Assembly: GCA_030041005.1 (NCBI GenBank)
Contig: JASHOR010000101.1
Span: 1 to 64,000, forward strand
Origin: Xanthobacteraceae bacterium
GTDB taxonomy: Bacteria > Pseudomonadota > Alphaproteobacteria > Rhizobiales > Xanthobacteraceae
Reading direction: 5' to 3'
Length of the DNA stretch: 64,000 bases
The notes beneath the pieces were generated by a model. The model was given only the letters and a program-made list of their open reading frames with translations. It did no database searches and was not told where the DNA came from. The position numbers and the translations under genes were made by a program. This document shows, piece by piece, positions 51,867 to 61,845 of the stretch (its first letter is position 1; every line of letters begins with the position of its first letter).

Positions 51867-53078
51867 TCACCCATGCAGGAAATCCAAAACGGCGGTCTCG
51901 GCCAGCACGGCCGCGGGAATCGAGTGGCGCGCGGATCGGGCGCGCTCTTCGTCGCTTTGCGTCGCCTGCAGATAGGCGCCGAGATGGCGCGCGCGTTCGA
52001 TGATTTTCCTGCCGACCGGCAGGCGCTCGGCTTCGAACCGGCGCAGCGCGGCTTCGACGTCTTCGCCGTCAAGCGCCTGCGCCAGAGCCGCCGCGTCATC
52101 GGCCGCCTTGGAGACGCCGGCGGCGACGTGCGGCCGCGCCACGAAGGCGGCATCGCCTGCGATCGCCACGCGGCCGAAGGCCATGCGGGGGCTTTCCAGA
52201 TCGTAGATCGGCTGCAGGATCGGCTCGTCGATCAGAGCGACGATGGCGCGAAGTTGCGGCGGCAGCAGTCGTTCGGCCGCCGCGCGCATGGCCGCGGTGG
52301 CTTCGCTGCGAATGAGGGGAGGCGGTATCGAGATCGAATGGGTGGTGCCTTTGTCGTCGGTCAGAAGCCACGGCAGTTCGGTCGCTTCGTCGGCCGGCCG
52401 ATACCAGACGACGTTGCAGCGGCGATGACCGGTCCGCAGATCGCCGTTCGGCCCGGCGACCGGATAAAGCAGGCATTGCTCCCCGGGCGGCAGGCAGAAC
52501 GTCATCGATTCGAACAGTTCGCGGTGAATGTCCGGCGGGATCGCGCTTTCCGGCAGCAGCGCGCGCCAGGCGCAATAGCCGGCATAAAGCGGCGCGATCT
52601 CGGGCAGGCATTGGCCGCGAACGGTCGAGCGCAAACCGTCGGCGCCGACCAGCACGTCGGCCTCCATTGTGCCGCCGTCGTAGAAGTGCGCGGTGACGCC
52701 GGCGGCGCTCTGCGTGAAGGCTTTGAGCCCGCGGCCGCGGTGATAATGCGCCGGCGCGAAGGCGTCGCGCAGCACGCGGTAGACACGCTCCCACGCCGTC
52801 AAGACTTGCGGGCATTCGGTGACCAGGGCGATGCGGCCATCCCGTTCCAGCAGCTTTCGCGTCCTCGCCAGCACGCCCAGCTCGCGGGTATCAAGCTCGA
52901 GCGCAACAAGCCGCGCGATCAGCTCGGGCTGCGCCACAATGCCGGCGCCGCGGCCGGCTAGCTCGCTTTCCACCCGCTCGAAAACATCGACATGCCAGCC
53001 GCGTCGTTGCAGCATGACGGCTGCGAGAAGTCCGCTCATGGAGCCACCGATCACGAGCGCGCGGCGTTGCCTCGTCAT
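51867..53078 (-). CDS. FAD-dependent aromatic hydroxylase-type monooxygenase
   Basis: 403 residues. N-terminal FAD-binding ALVIGGSMSGLLAAVMLQRRG (GGSMSG variant of GxGxxG), followed by DVFERVE, and a C-terminal second FAD motif GRVAIAGDAAFVARPHVAAGVSKAADDA, in which the usual HP of GDAAH is replaced by RPH. Closest remembered relatives are 2,6-dihydroxypyridine 3-monooxygenase-like enzymes. It would hydroxylate an aromatic substrate with NAD(P)H and oxygen. It is divergent from the cupin-like gene. Confidence 0.85.
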   Translation of the reverse strand: MTRQRRALVIGGSMSGLLAAVMLQRRGWHVDVFERVESELAGRGAGIVAQPELIARLVALELDTRELGVLARTRKLLERDGRIALVTECPQVLTAWERVYRVLRDAFAPAHYHRGRGLKAFTQSAAGVTAHFYDGGTMEADVLVGADGLRSTVRGQCLPEIAPLYAGYCAWRALLPESAIPPDIHRELFESMTFCLPPGEQCLLYPVAGPNGDLRTGHRRCNVVWYRPADEATELPWLLTDDKGTTHSISIPPPLIRSEATAAMRAAAERLLPPQLRAIVALIDEPILQPIYDLESPRMAFGRVAIAGDAAFVARPHVAAGVSKAADDAAALAQALDGEDVEAALRRFEAERLPVGRKIIERARHLGAYLQATQSDEERARSARHSIPAAVLAETAVLDFLHG

Positions 53079-53163
53079 GTCGAATGGTTCCAGCCGTTTC
53101 GTCCGCTATTTCAAAAGCCGCGGTGGTTTTCTATATTGTGCTCAGAATTTCCGGAGGAACGCT

Positions 53164-53607
53164 ATGGCTTTGACCATGCTGGACAAGACCACCGACCGCG
53201 CCGACACCTCGGCGTGGCCGCCCGCCATCGCCGCCGAGTTCGACCGCGAGGAGCAGAACCATAACGGCTGCGTCGGCTCGACATTGTTGTCCGAGGACGA
53301 CCGCGTGCGGGTGTGGATCATCCGGCTGGCGCCAGGAGAGCGCATTGGTTTCCACCGCCACGTGCTCGACTATTTCTGGACCTCGGTTTCGGGCGGCAAA
53401 GGCCGCCAGCATCTCATGGACGGCACCACGGTCGAATTCACCTACAGGCCTGGCGAGACACGCCACGAGACCTATGGACCGGGGCAGTACAAAGTCCACG
53501 ACCTGCAAAATCTCGGCGACAAGGAGATGGTCTTCATGACCATCGAATTCCTCGACAGCGCCAACAAGCCGCTGTCCATTCCCGACAGGGTGCGCGCCGC
53601 GGCGTAG
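53164..53607 (+). CDS. Small cupin-like protein
   Basis: 147 residues. The ATG at 53164 follows a GGAGG site (CCGGAGGAACGCT). The middle of the protein has the small beta-barrel pattern of cupins: LAPGERIGFHRHVLDYFW with His residues for metal, then PGETRHETYGPGQYKVHDLQNLG. The rest is unremarkable. Relatives appear as uncharacterised cupin-domain proteins. Its divergent neighbour is the aromatic monooxygenase, so a role in the same catabolism is possible but not shown. Confidence 0.75.
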   Translation: MALTMLDKTTDRADTSAWPPAIAAEFDREEQNHNGCVGSTLLSEDDRVRVWIIRLAPGERIGFHRHVLDYFWTSVSGGKGRQHLMDGTTVEFTYRPGETRHETYGPGQYKVHDLQNLGDKEMVFMTIEFLDSANKPLSIPDRVRAAA

Positions 53608-53616
53608 TCGTCGCTT

Positions 53617-53693
53617 CGTCATTTGCGAGCCAGCGGACCCGCGCGAAGTCGCGCGGTCCGATGACAGGCTCCGCGAAGCAATCCGGCGGAAGA
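53617..53693 (+). repeat. Dispersed intergenic repeat with a bulged palindrome
   Basis: CGTCATTTGCGAGCC starts the element, and TCCGCGAAGCAATCC near its end resembles the common alphaproteobacterial CERSEAIQ-type intergenic repeat. Inside it 53634-53660 forms a near-perfect hairpin: CGGACCCGCGCGA pairs with TCGCGCGGTCCG with a single bulged C. It lies just after the cupin gene and may stop transcription. One copy here; the class is recalled, not searched. Confidence 0.55.
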
Positions 53694-53785
53694 TGTGCCA
53701 GAAGCGGAAGCTTGAGAACAGAGAGCCACGAAAAGCGGAAAGATCGATAAGAGAGAGTCACGAATACGTTTTGGCGAACTTCCGC

Positions 53786-54598
53786 TCACGGCCACGAATC
53801 CAGCCCGAGCAACTTTCGTCCTAATTCTGTCAGCATGGCCGGCGGCCATGGTTCGATACGATCATATCCAGGACGGCTACGCCACCAAGGGACGCATCGT
53901 CCAGTACGCCACGATTCGACAGCGGCGTGGCGTAGCCGGTCGTCGGAAGGACCCATCAAGACATAAAAGGCAATGCGGGGCCGCGTTGACTCATTCTTCG
54001 AATTGCTGTGCGCGAGACGCGAATCCCACACAATCAGATCGCCAGCCTTTGCAGACACGTGGATGATTTCGCGCCTCGTTGTATCGGCGAGCCAATCTTC
54101 TTCACCATCGGCAGAAATGATCGGCTGCCGGGGCCAGGCATCGAGATTACGGTAGAGCGACGGGACGCAGCGGAATCCACCTTGATCGCGCTCTGTATCG
54201 GTGAGCGCCAATACGCCTTGAAACATCCGCTTCTCGGCGTCCCAAGGATCGTGATCCCAATGAATCGCGCCTGGTTCTGCGTAGCCCGGCTTCCAGGGCG
54301 GCGTGAACCGACACGAATCCAGCGATACGCATAGTTTCTCGGTGCCCCACAGTGCAGCCCATATCTGATGCAGATTGGGGTGTTGCCGAATGTCCCATTG
54401 CGCCTGATGCCCCCAGACGGGCACAAGATCGTGCATCTCGCCGCCGTAAGCGTCCCAGCGCGACGGATCATTAACCGGAACGCCGAGGTCGTTTTCCAGA
54501 ACCTCAACAAGACGACTGCAAAGTGAGACGGGTACGGCTCCATTCACCCGAACCCATCCCGACTTGCGAAGTTGGTCGATCTCGATCGAAACATTCAC
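53786..54598 (-). CDS. Phytanoyl-CoA dioxygenase-family protein
   Basis: 270 residues. PhyH-type Fe(II)/2-oxoglutarate fold: LRKSGWVRVNGAVP start, iron ligands His and Asp in HWDHDPWD, distal His in SRLAHSN, and the oxoglutarate Arg in RPRIAFYVLMGP. The nearest substrate class is unknown; relatives act on fatty acids, ectoine and small metabolites. The gene looks visibly less GC-rich than its neighbours, suggesting recent acquisition. It is alone in its orientation, bounded downstream by a repeat remnant and upstream by the 165-bp repeat. Confidence 0.8.
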   Translation of the reverse strand: MNVSIEIDQLRKSGWVRVNGAVPVSLCSRLVEVLENDLGVPVNDPSRWDAYGGEMHDLVPVWGHQAQWDIRQHPNLHQIWAALWGTEKLCVSLDSCRFTPPWKPGYAEPGAIHWDHDPWDAEKRMFQGVLALTDTERDQGGFRCVPSLYRNLDAWPRQPIISADGEEDWLADTTRREIIHVSAKAGDLIVWDSRLAHSNSKNESTRPRIAFYVLMGPSDDRLRHAAVESWRTGRCVPWWRSRPGYDRIEPWPPAMLTELGRKLLGLDSWP

Positions 54599-54639
54599 CG
54601 GAATAACGGCCGCCTATACGTCGCGACGAACAACAGACC

Positions 54640-54804
54640 CTAGTGTCCCGATTCCGAAGTTCGCAGCATTATGCGGCACCCTCGTTTGCGAACTTCGGAA
54701 TCGAAGGACACTAGCAACTTATTGATCTCGTGTGGCTTTGGTTCAGAACTCCGCATGACGAGGTCGCGGCAGGAATGATGCGGACTTCTGAACCGCCACA
54801 CTAG
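54640..54804 (+). repeat. 165-bp double-palindrome intergenic repeat, copy E
   Basis: CTAG at both ends (54640-54643 and 54801-54804), 165 bp. Hairpin 1 spans about 54642-54711, the spacer reads GCAACTTATTGATCTC, and hairpin 2 runs from GTGTGGC to GCCACAC. Internally, the end of hairpin 1 also reads GGACACTAG. It lies between two genes on the same strand and is the best-preserved copy. Confidence 0.92.
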
Positions 54805-54868
54805 AACGCGAAAATGACCGCTTTGGATCATTTTCGACCGATTCAGCCGTTTTGCCAGCCGGTTGATG

Positions 54869-56107
54869 TTACCGCTCCAGCCGCGCAACGATTTCGACGT
54901 GCTCGGAATAGCGGAATTGATCGACGGGAGCGACTTCGCTGACGCGATAGCCGCCGTCGACCAGGATGCGCATGTCGCGGGCAAACGTCCCGGCATTGCA
55001 GGAGACCGCCACGACGCGCGCTACGTCGCTGGTTGCCAGTTCGCGTGATTGCGCCTGCGCGCCCTGGCGCGGCGGATCGACGATGACCGCGTCGAAGCGG
55101 TTGAACTCGGACGCTGTGAGCGGGCGACGAAACAGATCGCGCGCTTCGGCCTCGATCGGTTTGAGGCCCGCCGTCGTCGCCGCGGCGCGCTTGAGCGCGG
55201 CGATCGCCGCTTCGTCGCCGTCAACCGCAAACACGCGGGCGCTTTCGGCGAGCCGCAGTGCGAACGGTCCGACGCCGCTGAAGAGATCGGCGACGTGCCT
55301 GGCGCCGTTGCAGGCGGACAAGACGAGTTGCGCCAGCGCCGCTTCGCCTTGTGCTGTCGCCTGCAAGAAGGCCGCCGGCGGCAGCGGCACGGCGGCTTTG
55401 CCGATCCGCAAGGTCGGCGTGCGCGCCAGCGCGACCAGTTCGCCGTGGCGCGTCAGCCGCGCCAGATTCTGTGCCGCTGCGACGCGGGCGAGCGCCGCGA
55501 TCAGCGCCGGCTTGAGCGGGCCCGAGCCGCGCACATCGACGTCAAGGCCCGCATCCGTCGCCGTCACCGCAATGTCCAGCGGCTTGTCGGTAATGTTCAG
55601 CGCCTCGGCGATCGCCCGGGCCGCGGCCAAGGCGCCGTCGAGGCTTTTGGCCAGCACCGGGCAGCGGTCGATGGAGACGATGTCGTGCGCGCGCGCCGCG
55701 GCGAAGCCGACCTCGATCGCTGCGCGCGTTCCGCGCCGGGCATGGAAGACGGCGCGACGGCGGCCGTCGCCGTGCGCGTCGATCAGTTCGCCGACGGCAG
55801 TGTCGATGCCCACTTGCCGCAAAGCCTCGACCACCAGGGCGCGTTTCCAGGCGCGATAGGGCGCGCTCTGCCAATGCTGCAAGGCGCAGCCGCCGCAGAC
55901 GCCGAAATGCGGACAGATCGGCGCCGCGCGCTCGGCGCTTGGCTGTTCGATGTCCAGCAATCGCCGCCGATCGGGATGGCCCGGCCAGGCCTCGACCTTG
56001 ACCGCTTCGCCAGGGAGCGCGCCGGGCACGTAGATCGGTCCGCCGGGCCCGTCGGCGATGCCGTCGCCGCGATGGCCAACGCGCGCGATCGCGAGGCGTT
56101 CAGCCAC
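54869..56107 (-). CDS. Class I SAM-dependent RNA methyltransferase (TrmA/RlmC/RlmD family)
   Basis: 412 residues. N-terminal TRAM-like region ([24 protein letters not shown]) precedes the iron-sulfur cysteines [13 protein letters not shown] and CPVL. SAM-binding residues [11 protein letters not shown] and [14 protein letters not shown], the DPPRQG motif, and the catalytic [11 protein letters not shown] with Cys follow. Members make m5U in tRNA or 23S rRNA with a [4Fe-4S] cluster. Substrate is not decidable from sequence. Its start overlaps the end of tlyA by eight bases. Confidence 0.9.
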   Translation of the reverse strand: MAERLAIARVGHRGDGIADGPGGPIYVPGALPGEAVKVEAWPGHPDRRRLLDIEQPSAERAAPICPHFGVCGGCALQHWQSAPYRAWKRALVVEALRQVGIDTAVGELIDAHGDGRRRAVFHARRGTRAAIEVGFAAARAHDIVSIDRCPVLAKSLDGALAAARAIAEALNITDKPLDIAVTATDAGLDVDVRGSGPLKPALIAALARVAAAQNLARLTRHGELVALARTPTLRIGKAAVPLPPAAFLQATAQGEAALAQLVLSACNGARHVADLFSGVGPFALRLAESARVFAVDGDEAAIAALKRAAATTAGLKPIEAEARDLFRRPLTASEFNRFDAVIVDPPRQGAQAQSRELATSDVARVVAVSCNAGTFARDMRILVDGGYRVSEVAPVDQFRYSEHVEIVARLER

Positions 56108-56828
56108 GCTCGGCCTCGATGAAGAATTCGCGGTTGCCGTCGCCGCCGGAAATGGGGGAGGGGACGATGCCGCCGACGCGCCAGCCGCGCGCCGAGAGAA
56201 ACGCTTCGAGGTCGGCGCACGCGGCGGCGTGGACGCGAGCGTCGCGGACGATGCCCTTTTTGATGTCGCGGCGCGGGGCTTCGAATTGGGGCTTGATCAG
56301 CGCGACCAGCGTCGCCTGCCCGTGCAGGAGTCTTTCGATTGCCGGCAGCACCAGCTTCAGCGAAATGAAACTCACGTCCACGGCGGCGAAGTTCGGCAAT
56401 GCGGCAAATCGCGATGGATCGAGCGCGCGGATATCGGTCTCTTCAATGGAAGTGATTTTGTCATGGCCGCGCAAGCGTGGGTGAAGTTGATCGCGCCCGA
56501 CATCGACCGCATAGACGTGGCGTGCGCCGCGCAGCAGCAGCACCTCGGTAAAGCCGCCCGTCGAGGCGCCGACATCGAGGCAGGTGCGGTCCCTCACGTC
56601 GAGCCCGAAGTGAGTGAGCGCCGCGGCGAGCTTGACGCCGCCGCGCGATACGTAAGGGTGCTCGGGTTCGGCTTCGATGATCGCCGCGTCGGAGATTTCT
56701 TCCGCGGCTTTCCGTACCGGCGAACCGTCGGCGCGCACGAGGCCGGCGGCGATCGCCGCCTGCGCCCGGGCGCGGCTTTCAAAGATGCCGCGCGCGACCA
56801 GAAGTCGATCGGCGCGTTGTTTGGTCAT
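56100..56828 (-). CDS. tlyA: TlyA family rRNA 2'-O-methyltransferase
   Basis: 242 residues from the ATG at 56828 (the frame opens at 56849). N-terminal S4 RNA-binding domain ([24 protein letters not shown]), then an FtsJ-like methyltransferase: [39 protein letters not shown], with KDK-type residues further on. TlyA methylates 16S and 23S rRNA in Mycobacterium. It is between dxs and the RNA methyltransferase gene, as in many rhizobia. Confidence 0.88.
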   Translation of the reverse strand: MTKQRADRLLVARGIFESRARAQAAIAAGLVRADGSPVRKAAEEISDAAIIEAEPEHPYVSRGGVKLAAALTHFGLDVRDRTCLDVGASTGGFTEVLLLRGARHVYAVDVGRDQLHPRLRGHDKITSIEETDIRALDPSRFAALPNFAAVDVSFISLKLVLPAIERLLHGQATLVALIKPQFEAPRRDIKKGIVRDARVHAAACADLEAFLSARGWRVGGIVPSPISGGDGNREFFIEAERG

Positions 56829-56868
56829 TTGCTTATTCTCCCCCCGCACAGCGGGGGAGAAAATTGGC

Positions 56869-58809
56869 TCACGACCTGACGAGCTTCACCGTCTCGCCGC
56901 GCAGATTCTGACCGAGCGCCTCGAACGCCTTGGCGACAATGCCTTTGGCGTCGAGACCGGCCTTGGCGTACATGGCGTTCGGAGAGTCCTGATCGATGAA
57001 AATGTCGGGCAGCACCATCGCGCGCACCTTGAGGCCGCGGTCGAGCGCGCCGTGCTCGGCGAGCGCCTGCAGCACGAATGTGCCGAAGCCGCCGATCGAG
57101 CCTTCCTCGACGGTGAGCAGCACTTCGTGCTCGCGCGCCAGCCGCAGCAAAAGATCGACATCGAGCGGCTTGGCGAAGCGCGCGTCGGCGACCGTGGTCG
57201 ACAAGCCGTAGGTCGCAAGCTCGTCGGAGGCTTTGAGGCATTCGCGCAATCGTCCGCCATAGGAGAACAAGGCGATTTTGGTGCCCTCGCGTACGATGCG
57301 GCCCTTGCCGATTTCGAGCGGCTTGCCTTCTTGCGGCATCGGCACGCCGAAACCCTCGCCGCGTGGATAGCGCAGCGCCGAAGGCCGGTCGTCGATCGCT
57401 ACCGCGGTCGAGACCATATGCACCAGCTCCGCCTCGTCGGAGGGCGCCATCAACACGAAGCCGGGCAGGCAGCCCAGATAGGCCACATCGAACGCGCCGG
57501 CATGCGTCGGCCCGTCGGCGCCGACGAGGCCGGCGCGGTCCATGGCAAACCGCACCGGCAGCCGCTGAATGGCAACATCGTGCACGACCTGATCGTAGGC
57601 GCGCTGCAGGAACGTGGAGTAGATCGTCGCGAACGGCTTGAACCCTTCGGTCGCAAGCCCTGCCGCAAAGGTCACGCCGTGCTGTTCGGCAATCCCCACG
57701 TCGAACGTGCGATCGGGAAATTCCTTCTGAAACAGGTCGACCCCGGTGCCCGACGGCATCGCCGCGGTGATGGCGATGATCTTGTCATCCTTGCGCGCTT
57801 CCTTGATCAAACTCTCGCCGAACACCTTTTGATAGGCCGGGGCGGCCGCCTTGGCCTTGACCTGGGCGCCGGTAGCGACATCGAACTTGACCACGCCGTG
57901 ATACTTGTCGGCGGATTTCTCCGCCGGCGCGTAGCCTTTGCCCTTCTGCGTCACGACGTGAACGAGGATAGGCCCGTTCTTCATGTCGCGGACGTTCTTG
58001 AGCACCGGCAGCAGGTGATCGAGGTTATGGCCGTCGATCGGCCCGACATAGAAGAAGCCCAGTTCGTCGAACAGCGTGCCGCCGGTGACCAGCCCGCGCG
58101 CGTATTGCTCCATAGCCATCGCGCGGTGCTGCAGCGTCTTGCTCGGCATGTTCCGGGCAATGCGCCGAAAAATGCTCCGCAGGCGGTGATAGCCGCGCCC
58201 GGAGACGCGCCGCGCCAGATAGGCGGACAGCGCGCCGACCGGCGGCGCGATGGACATGTCGTTGTCGTTAAGCACGACGATCAGCCGGGAATCCATCGAA
58301 CCGGCATTGTTCATGGCCTCGTAGGCCATGCCGGCCGACATGGCGCCGTCGCCAATGACGGCGATGACGTTGTTCTGCTTATGCTGCAGGTCGCGGGCGA
58401 CCGCCATGCCGAGCGCCGCCGAGATCGAGGTGGAGGAATGCGCGGCGCCGAACGGGTCGTAATTGCTCTCCGCCCGTTTGGTGAATCCGGAAAGGCCGCC
58501 GCCCTGGCGCAACGTGCGGATGCGATCGCGGCGGCCGGTCAGAATCTTATGCGGATAGGCTTGATGGCCGACGTCCCAAACCAGCCGGTCGGACGGCGTA
58601 TTGAAGATGTAATGCAGCGCTACCGTCAATTCGATCACGCCGAGCCCGGCGCCGAGGTGGCCGCCCGTCACTGCCACGGCGTCGATCGTCTCCTGCCGCA
58701 ATTCGTCGGCGACTTGCCGCAATTGACTCTCGTCAAGGTGTCGCAGGTCATCCGGGGTCTTGATGAGATCAAGTAAAGGAGTTGCTCGAACAGTCACGCT
58801 AAGCTCCAC
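56869..58809 (-). CDS. dxs: 1-deoxy-D-xylulose-5-phosphate synthase
   Basis: 646 residues. Transketolase-like: thiamine diphosphate site with [18 protein letters not shown], substrate region [20 protein letters not shown] and [14 protein letters not shown]. The C-terminal domain is present with DADVRFAKPLD-like [17 protein letters not shown] and [16 protein letters not shown]. It condenses pyruvate with glyceraldehyde 3-phosphate in the MEP pathway to isoprenoids. It is followed by tlyA after 40 bp. No xseB or ispA was found upstream. Confidence 0.96.
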   Translation of the reverse strand: MELSVTVRATPLLDLIKTPDDLRHLDESQLRQVADELRQETIDAVAVTGGHLGAGLGVIELTVALHYIFNTPSDRLVWDVGHQAYPHKILTGRRDRIRTLRQGGGLSGFTKRAESNYDPFGAAHSSTSISAALGMAVARDLQHKQNNVIAVIGDGAMSAGMAYEAMNNAGSMDSRLIVVLNDNDMSIAPPVGALSAYLARRVSGRGYHRLRSIFRRIARNMPSKTLQHRAMAMEQYARGLVTGGTLFDELGFFYVGPIDGHNLDHLLPVLKNVRDMKNGPILVHVVTQKGKGYAPAEKSADKYHGVVKFDVATGAQVKAKAAAPAYQKVFGESLIKEARKDDKIIAITAAMPSGTGVDLFQKEFPDRTFDVGIAEQHGVTFAAGLATEGFKPFATIYSTFLQRAYDQVVHDVAIQRLPVRFAMDRAGLVGADGPTHAGAFDVAYLGCLPGFVLMAPSDEAELVHMVSTAVAIDDRPSALRYPRGEGFGVPMPQEGKPLEIGKGRIVREGTKIALFSYGGRLRECLKASDELATYGLSTTVADARFAKPLDVDLLLRLAREHEVLLTVEEGSIGGFGTFVLQALAEHGALDRGLKVRAMVLPDIFIDQDSPNAMYAKAGLDAKGIVAKAFEALGQNLRGETVKLVRS

Positions 58810-59104
58810 TAATCTATCGGCGCAACGGCTTTTATTGCGTTATGTGCGCGCCCAGCTACCGGCCGGAAGGGAAAATTCCGTTAAAGTTACACCACTCCGG
58901 CCCCGGGGTGCAATTTCAGGGCACTTCCGGACGGAACGCGCGAACCCGCCGTCGGGTTCATACCTTGATCAGACCCCGACAGGGACCCGAGTTTCCATAA
59001 TGGTAGGAAGCCGGTTCAGTGTTTGCCACCTTGATGGAGGAAAAATGACGAGGCGGCGGTCAGGATCCATCACAAAAAAGCCATTTGGACCGGATTGAGG
59101 CGTC
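58810..59104. other. Divergent promoter region between dxs and ligD, with a candidate leader ORF
   Basis: 295 bp. It contains a short open frame at 59045-59098 described separately. Two short GC-rich inverted sequences occur around 58888-58912 and 58943-58960, but no clear promoter or regulator motif. Confidence 0.5.
59045..59098 (+). CDS. Possible 17-residue leader peptide upstream of ligD
   Basis: MTRRRSGSITKKPFGPD and stop. A strong GATGGAGGAAAA ribosome-binding site precedes the ATG at ideal spacing, better than that of ligD. The stop lies 6 bp before the ligD ATG at 59105. A basic peptide of this kind could be a leader coupling translation to ligD. Conservation is the needed test. Confidence 0.35.
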   Translation: MTRRRSGSITKKPFGPD

Positions 59105-61804
59105 ATGGCGCTCGAAACTTATCGCAGGAAGCGGCAATTCAGCATAACCCCGGAGCCGCGCGGTCGGATTGGGCGGGGCGGCGGCAGCCGGTACGTGATC
59201 CAGAAGCACGCTGCGCGCCGGCTGCACTATGACCTTCGGCTCGAACTCGACGGAGTGATGAAAAGCTGGGCGGTGACCCGCGGCCCTAGTCTTGACCCGG
59301 GGGAAAAGCGCCTCGCCGTCCATGTCGAGGATCATCCGGTCGAATACAACACTTTCGAAGGCACGATTCCGGCCGGCGAATACGGCGGCGGCACCGTCAT
59401 GGTCTGGGACCGCGGCCGTTGGACTCCGCAGGGCGATCCGCACGCGGGCTATGCCAAGGGGCATCTGGTCTTTGACCTCAACGGCGAAAAGCTGCATGGC
59501 CGCTGGCATCTGGTGCGCATGCGCGGGCGCCCGAACGAGCGCCACGACAACTGGCTGCTGATCAAGGCCAAAGACGAGGACGCCAGCACCACGCGCGACA
59601 TCCTTGAGGAAGAGCCGCTGTCGGCCGCGACCGGCCGCTCGATCGAAGAGATCGCCGGTGGCAAAGGTCGCAAGCGCGTCTGGCACAGCAACCGCGCCCG
59701 TGGCGGCAAGCCCGATCCGTCGCGCCAGTCGCAAAGCGCGTTCAAGGAGGAACTGCGCGCCTATGCACAAAAGGGCGCGCCGGCCAAAATCCGGCCGAAA
59801 GCGAGGCCAAGACGCTCGACGCTGAAAAGCGCCAGCGCGAAGGTCAAATCCGCGGCCAACGGCGCGGTGGAGAAGAAAGTGCGCAAAGCGGCTGGCCCGG
59901 CGACTGCTGCGGGCCGCGCGCGGCTGCCCGATTTCATCCCGCCGAGCCTCGCGACTCTTCGCGCCGCGGCGCCGAGCGGGCCGCAATGGCTGCATGAGAT
60001 CAAATACGACGGCTATCGCATCGAGGCGCGGCTCGACCGCGGCAAGGTGCGATTGCTCACCCGACATCAGCAGGATTGGACCGCGCGGTTTGCGACCATC
60101 GCCGAGGCGGTCGCCGCGCTGCCCGCGGAGACTGCAATATTCGACGGCGAACTGGTCGTCGAGGACCAGAAAGGCATTTCAAATTTCTCGCTCTTGCAGA
60201 CCGATCTGAAGAACGGTCGCAACGACCGCCTGGTTTATTGGGTGTTCGATCTTCTCTATCTCGACGGCCGCGACTTGGCGAAAAATCCGCTGGTCGAGCG
60301 CAAGGCTGCGCTGGCGCGGCTGTTGCGCAGCGCGCGCACCGGGCCGGTTCGCTATGCCGGACATTTCGACGAGGAGGGGCCGCTCCTTTTCAAGCATGCC
60401 TGCGCCATGGGCCTCGAAGGCATCGTTTCGAAGCAGCGTGACGCACCGTACCGCAGCGGCCGCTCGGAAAATTTCATCAAGACCAAATGCCACAACGAGC
60501 AGGAATTCGTCGTCGCCGGCTTTTCGCCATCGACCGCGATGCCCGGCGCCGTCGGCGCGCTGACGGTGGCCTTCCACGAAAACGGCGCGCTCCGATATGC
60601 CGGACGCATCGGCACCGGCTACACGCGCGCCACGGCACGCGAGCTTTGGCAGCGGCTGCAGAAGCTGCGGATCGAACGGCCGCCGGTCGCGCTGCCGGCG
60701 GACGAGCGGCGCAAGAACGTCATCTGGGTGAAGCCGCAGCTCGTTGTCGAAGCCGAATTTCGCGGCATCACGCACGACGGATTGCTGCGGCAGGCCTCCT
60801 ACAAGGGACTGCGCGAGGACAAGCCGGCGCGCGAGGTGGTGCGCGAAACTCCGCTTTCCGCGGCGGCATCGGCGCGCGCCCAGCCGGTGAAGAAATCGAC
60901 GGGAAGCGCAGGCAAATCGCGAGCGGCGCCCGGCGGGCGAAACGCAGCCGCGCCGGCCTCCGTCGGCAAGGTGCGGCTGACCCATGCCGATCGCGTGTAT
61001 TGGACCGACGTCGGCGTCACCAAGCAGGATCTCGCCGAATACTACGTGTCGGTCTGGCCCTGGATCGAGCCGCACATTGTCGGCCGCGCGCTGTCGCTGG
61101 TTCGCGCGCCGGAGGGCGTCGGCGGCGAGAGTTTCTTTCAAAAGCATATTGCCGCGACGATAAAATCGTCGCCGCTTCGCCAGGCCGTGCCGGGCAAGGA
61201 CCACGACGTGATTGCGATCAAGACGCTCGACGATCTGATTGCGCTGGTGCAAACGGGAGCGCTGGAGATTCATGTCCGCGGCTCGCGGCTCGACAGCCTG
61301 GAAACCTGCGATCGCGTGGTTTTCGATCTCGATCCCGGGGAGCGCGTCGGCTGGGATGAGATCGTCGCCGCCGCGCGCGAGACGCGCGACCGGCTGCAAC
61401 AGGAAAAACTCGAAAGCTACGTGAAGCTTTCGGGCGGCAAGGGTATCCACGTCGTGGTGCCGATCGACGACACCGACTGGGACACGGTGAAGGATTTCGC
61501 GCAAAGAGTTGCGCTGCGCATGGCTGCCGACGACCCGCGGCGCTACGTCGGCAAGATGACCAAATCGCTTCGCGACGGCCGCATCTTCATCGACTATTTC
61601 CGCAACTCCCGCGAGGCGACGTCGGTCGCCCCCTATTCGACGCGGGCACGCGCCGGCGCCCCGGTGTCCGCGCCGTTGTCATGGGATCGGCTCGCAAGCA
61701 CCACCGCCGCCAACGAGTTCACCGTACTTAATCTGAAGAAGCATTTCAAAAGCGATCCCTGGCACGACATCGGCAAGGTGCGGCAACGGCTGCCGACAAG
61801 ATAG
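59105..61804 (+). CDS. ligD: DNA ligase D (phosphoesterase/ligase/polymerase) for non-homologous end joining
   Basis: 899 residues in the Hyphomicrobiales domain order. Residues 20-200: 3'-phosphoesterase with RRLHYDLRLELDGVMKSW and HPVEYNTFEGTIPAGEYGGG. A linker at about 210-275 precedes the ATP-dependent ligase, with catalytic Lys K300 in HEIKYDGYR. Another linker (about 590-625) leads to the polymerase/primase domain about 630-899, with HADRVYWTD, VVFDLDPGE metal Asp residues and LSGGKGIHVVVPID. It repairs double-strand breaks with Ku, which is not encoded here. It stops 41 bp before cydA. Confidence 0.95.
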   Translation: MALETYRRKRQFSITPEPRGRIGRGGGSRYVIQKHAARRLHYDLRLELDGVMKSWAVTRGPSLDPGEKRLAVHVEDHPVEYNTFEGTIPAGEYGGGTVMVWDRGRWTPQGDPHAGYAKGHLVFDLNGEKLHGRWHLVRMRGRPNERHDNWLLIKAKDEDASTTRDILEEEPLSAATGRSIEEIAGGKGRKRVWHSNRARGGKPDPSRQSQSAFKEELRAYAQKGAPAKIRPKARPRRSTLKSASAKVKSAANGAVEKKVRKAAGPATAAGRARLPDFIPPSLATLRAAAPSGPQWLHEIKYDGYRIEARLDRGKVRLLTRHQQDWTARFATIAEAVAALPAETAIFDGELVVEDQKGISNFSLLQTDLKNGRNDRLVYWVFDLLYLDGRDLAKNPLVERKAALARLLRSARTGPVRYAGHFDEEGPLLFKHACAMGLEGIVSKQRDAPYRSGRSENFIKTKCHNEQEFVVAGFSPSTAMPGAVGALTVAFHENGALRYAGRIGTGYTRATARELWQRLQKLRIERPPVALPADERRKNVIWVKPQLVVEAEFRGITHDGLLRQASYKGLREDKPAREVVRETPLSAAASARAQPVKKSTGSAGKSRAAPGGRNAAAPASVGKVRLTHADRVYWTDVGVTKQDLAEYYVSVWPWIEPHIVGRALSLVRAPEGVGGESFFQKHIAATIKSSPLRQAVPGKDHDVIAIKTLDDLIALVQTGALEIHVRGSRLDSLETCDRVVFDLDPGERVGWDEIVAAARETRDRLQQEKLESYVKLSGGKGIHVVVPIDDTDWDTVKDFAQRVALRMAADDPRRYVGKMTKSLRDGRIFIDYFRNSREATSVAPYSTRARAGAPVSAPLSWDRLASTTAANEFTVLNLKKHFKSDPWHDIGKVRQRLPTR

Positions 61805-61845
61805 ACCGCGCGACTGTCATCCGTTGAGCAACGGGCCTATAATTC

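Noticed and set aside
61838-61843. TATAAT as -10 promoter of cydA
   Set aside because: No suitable -35 sequence at 16-18 bp, and it is only three bases from the start codon. It may be coincidental.
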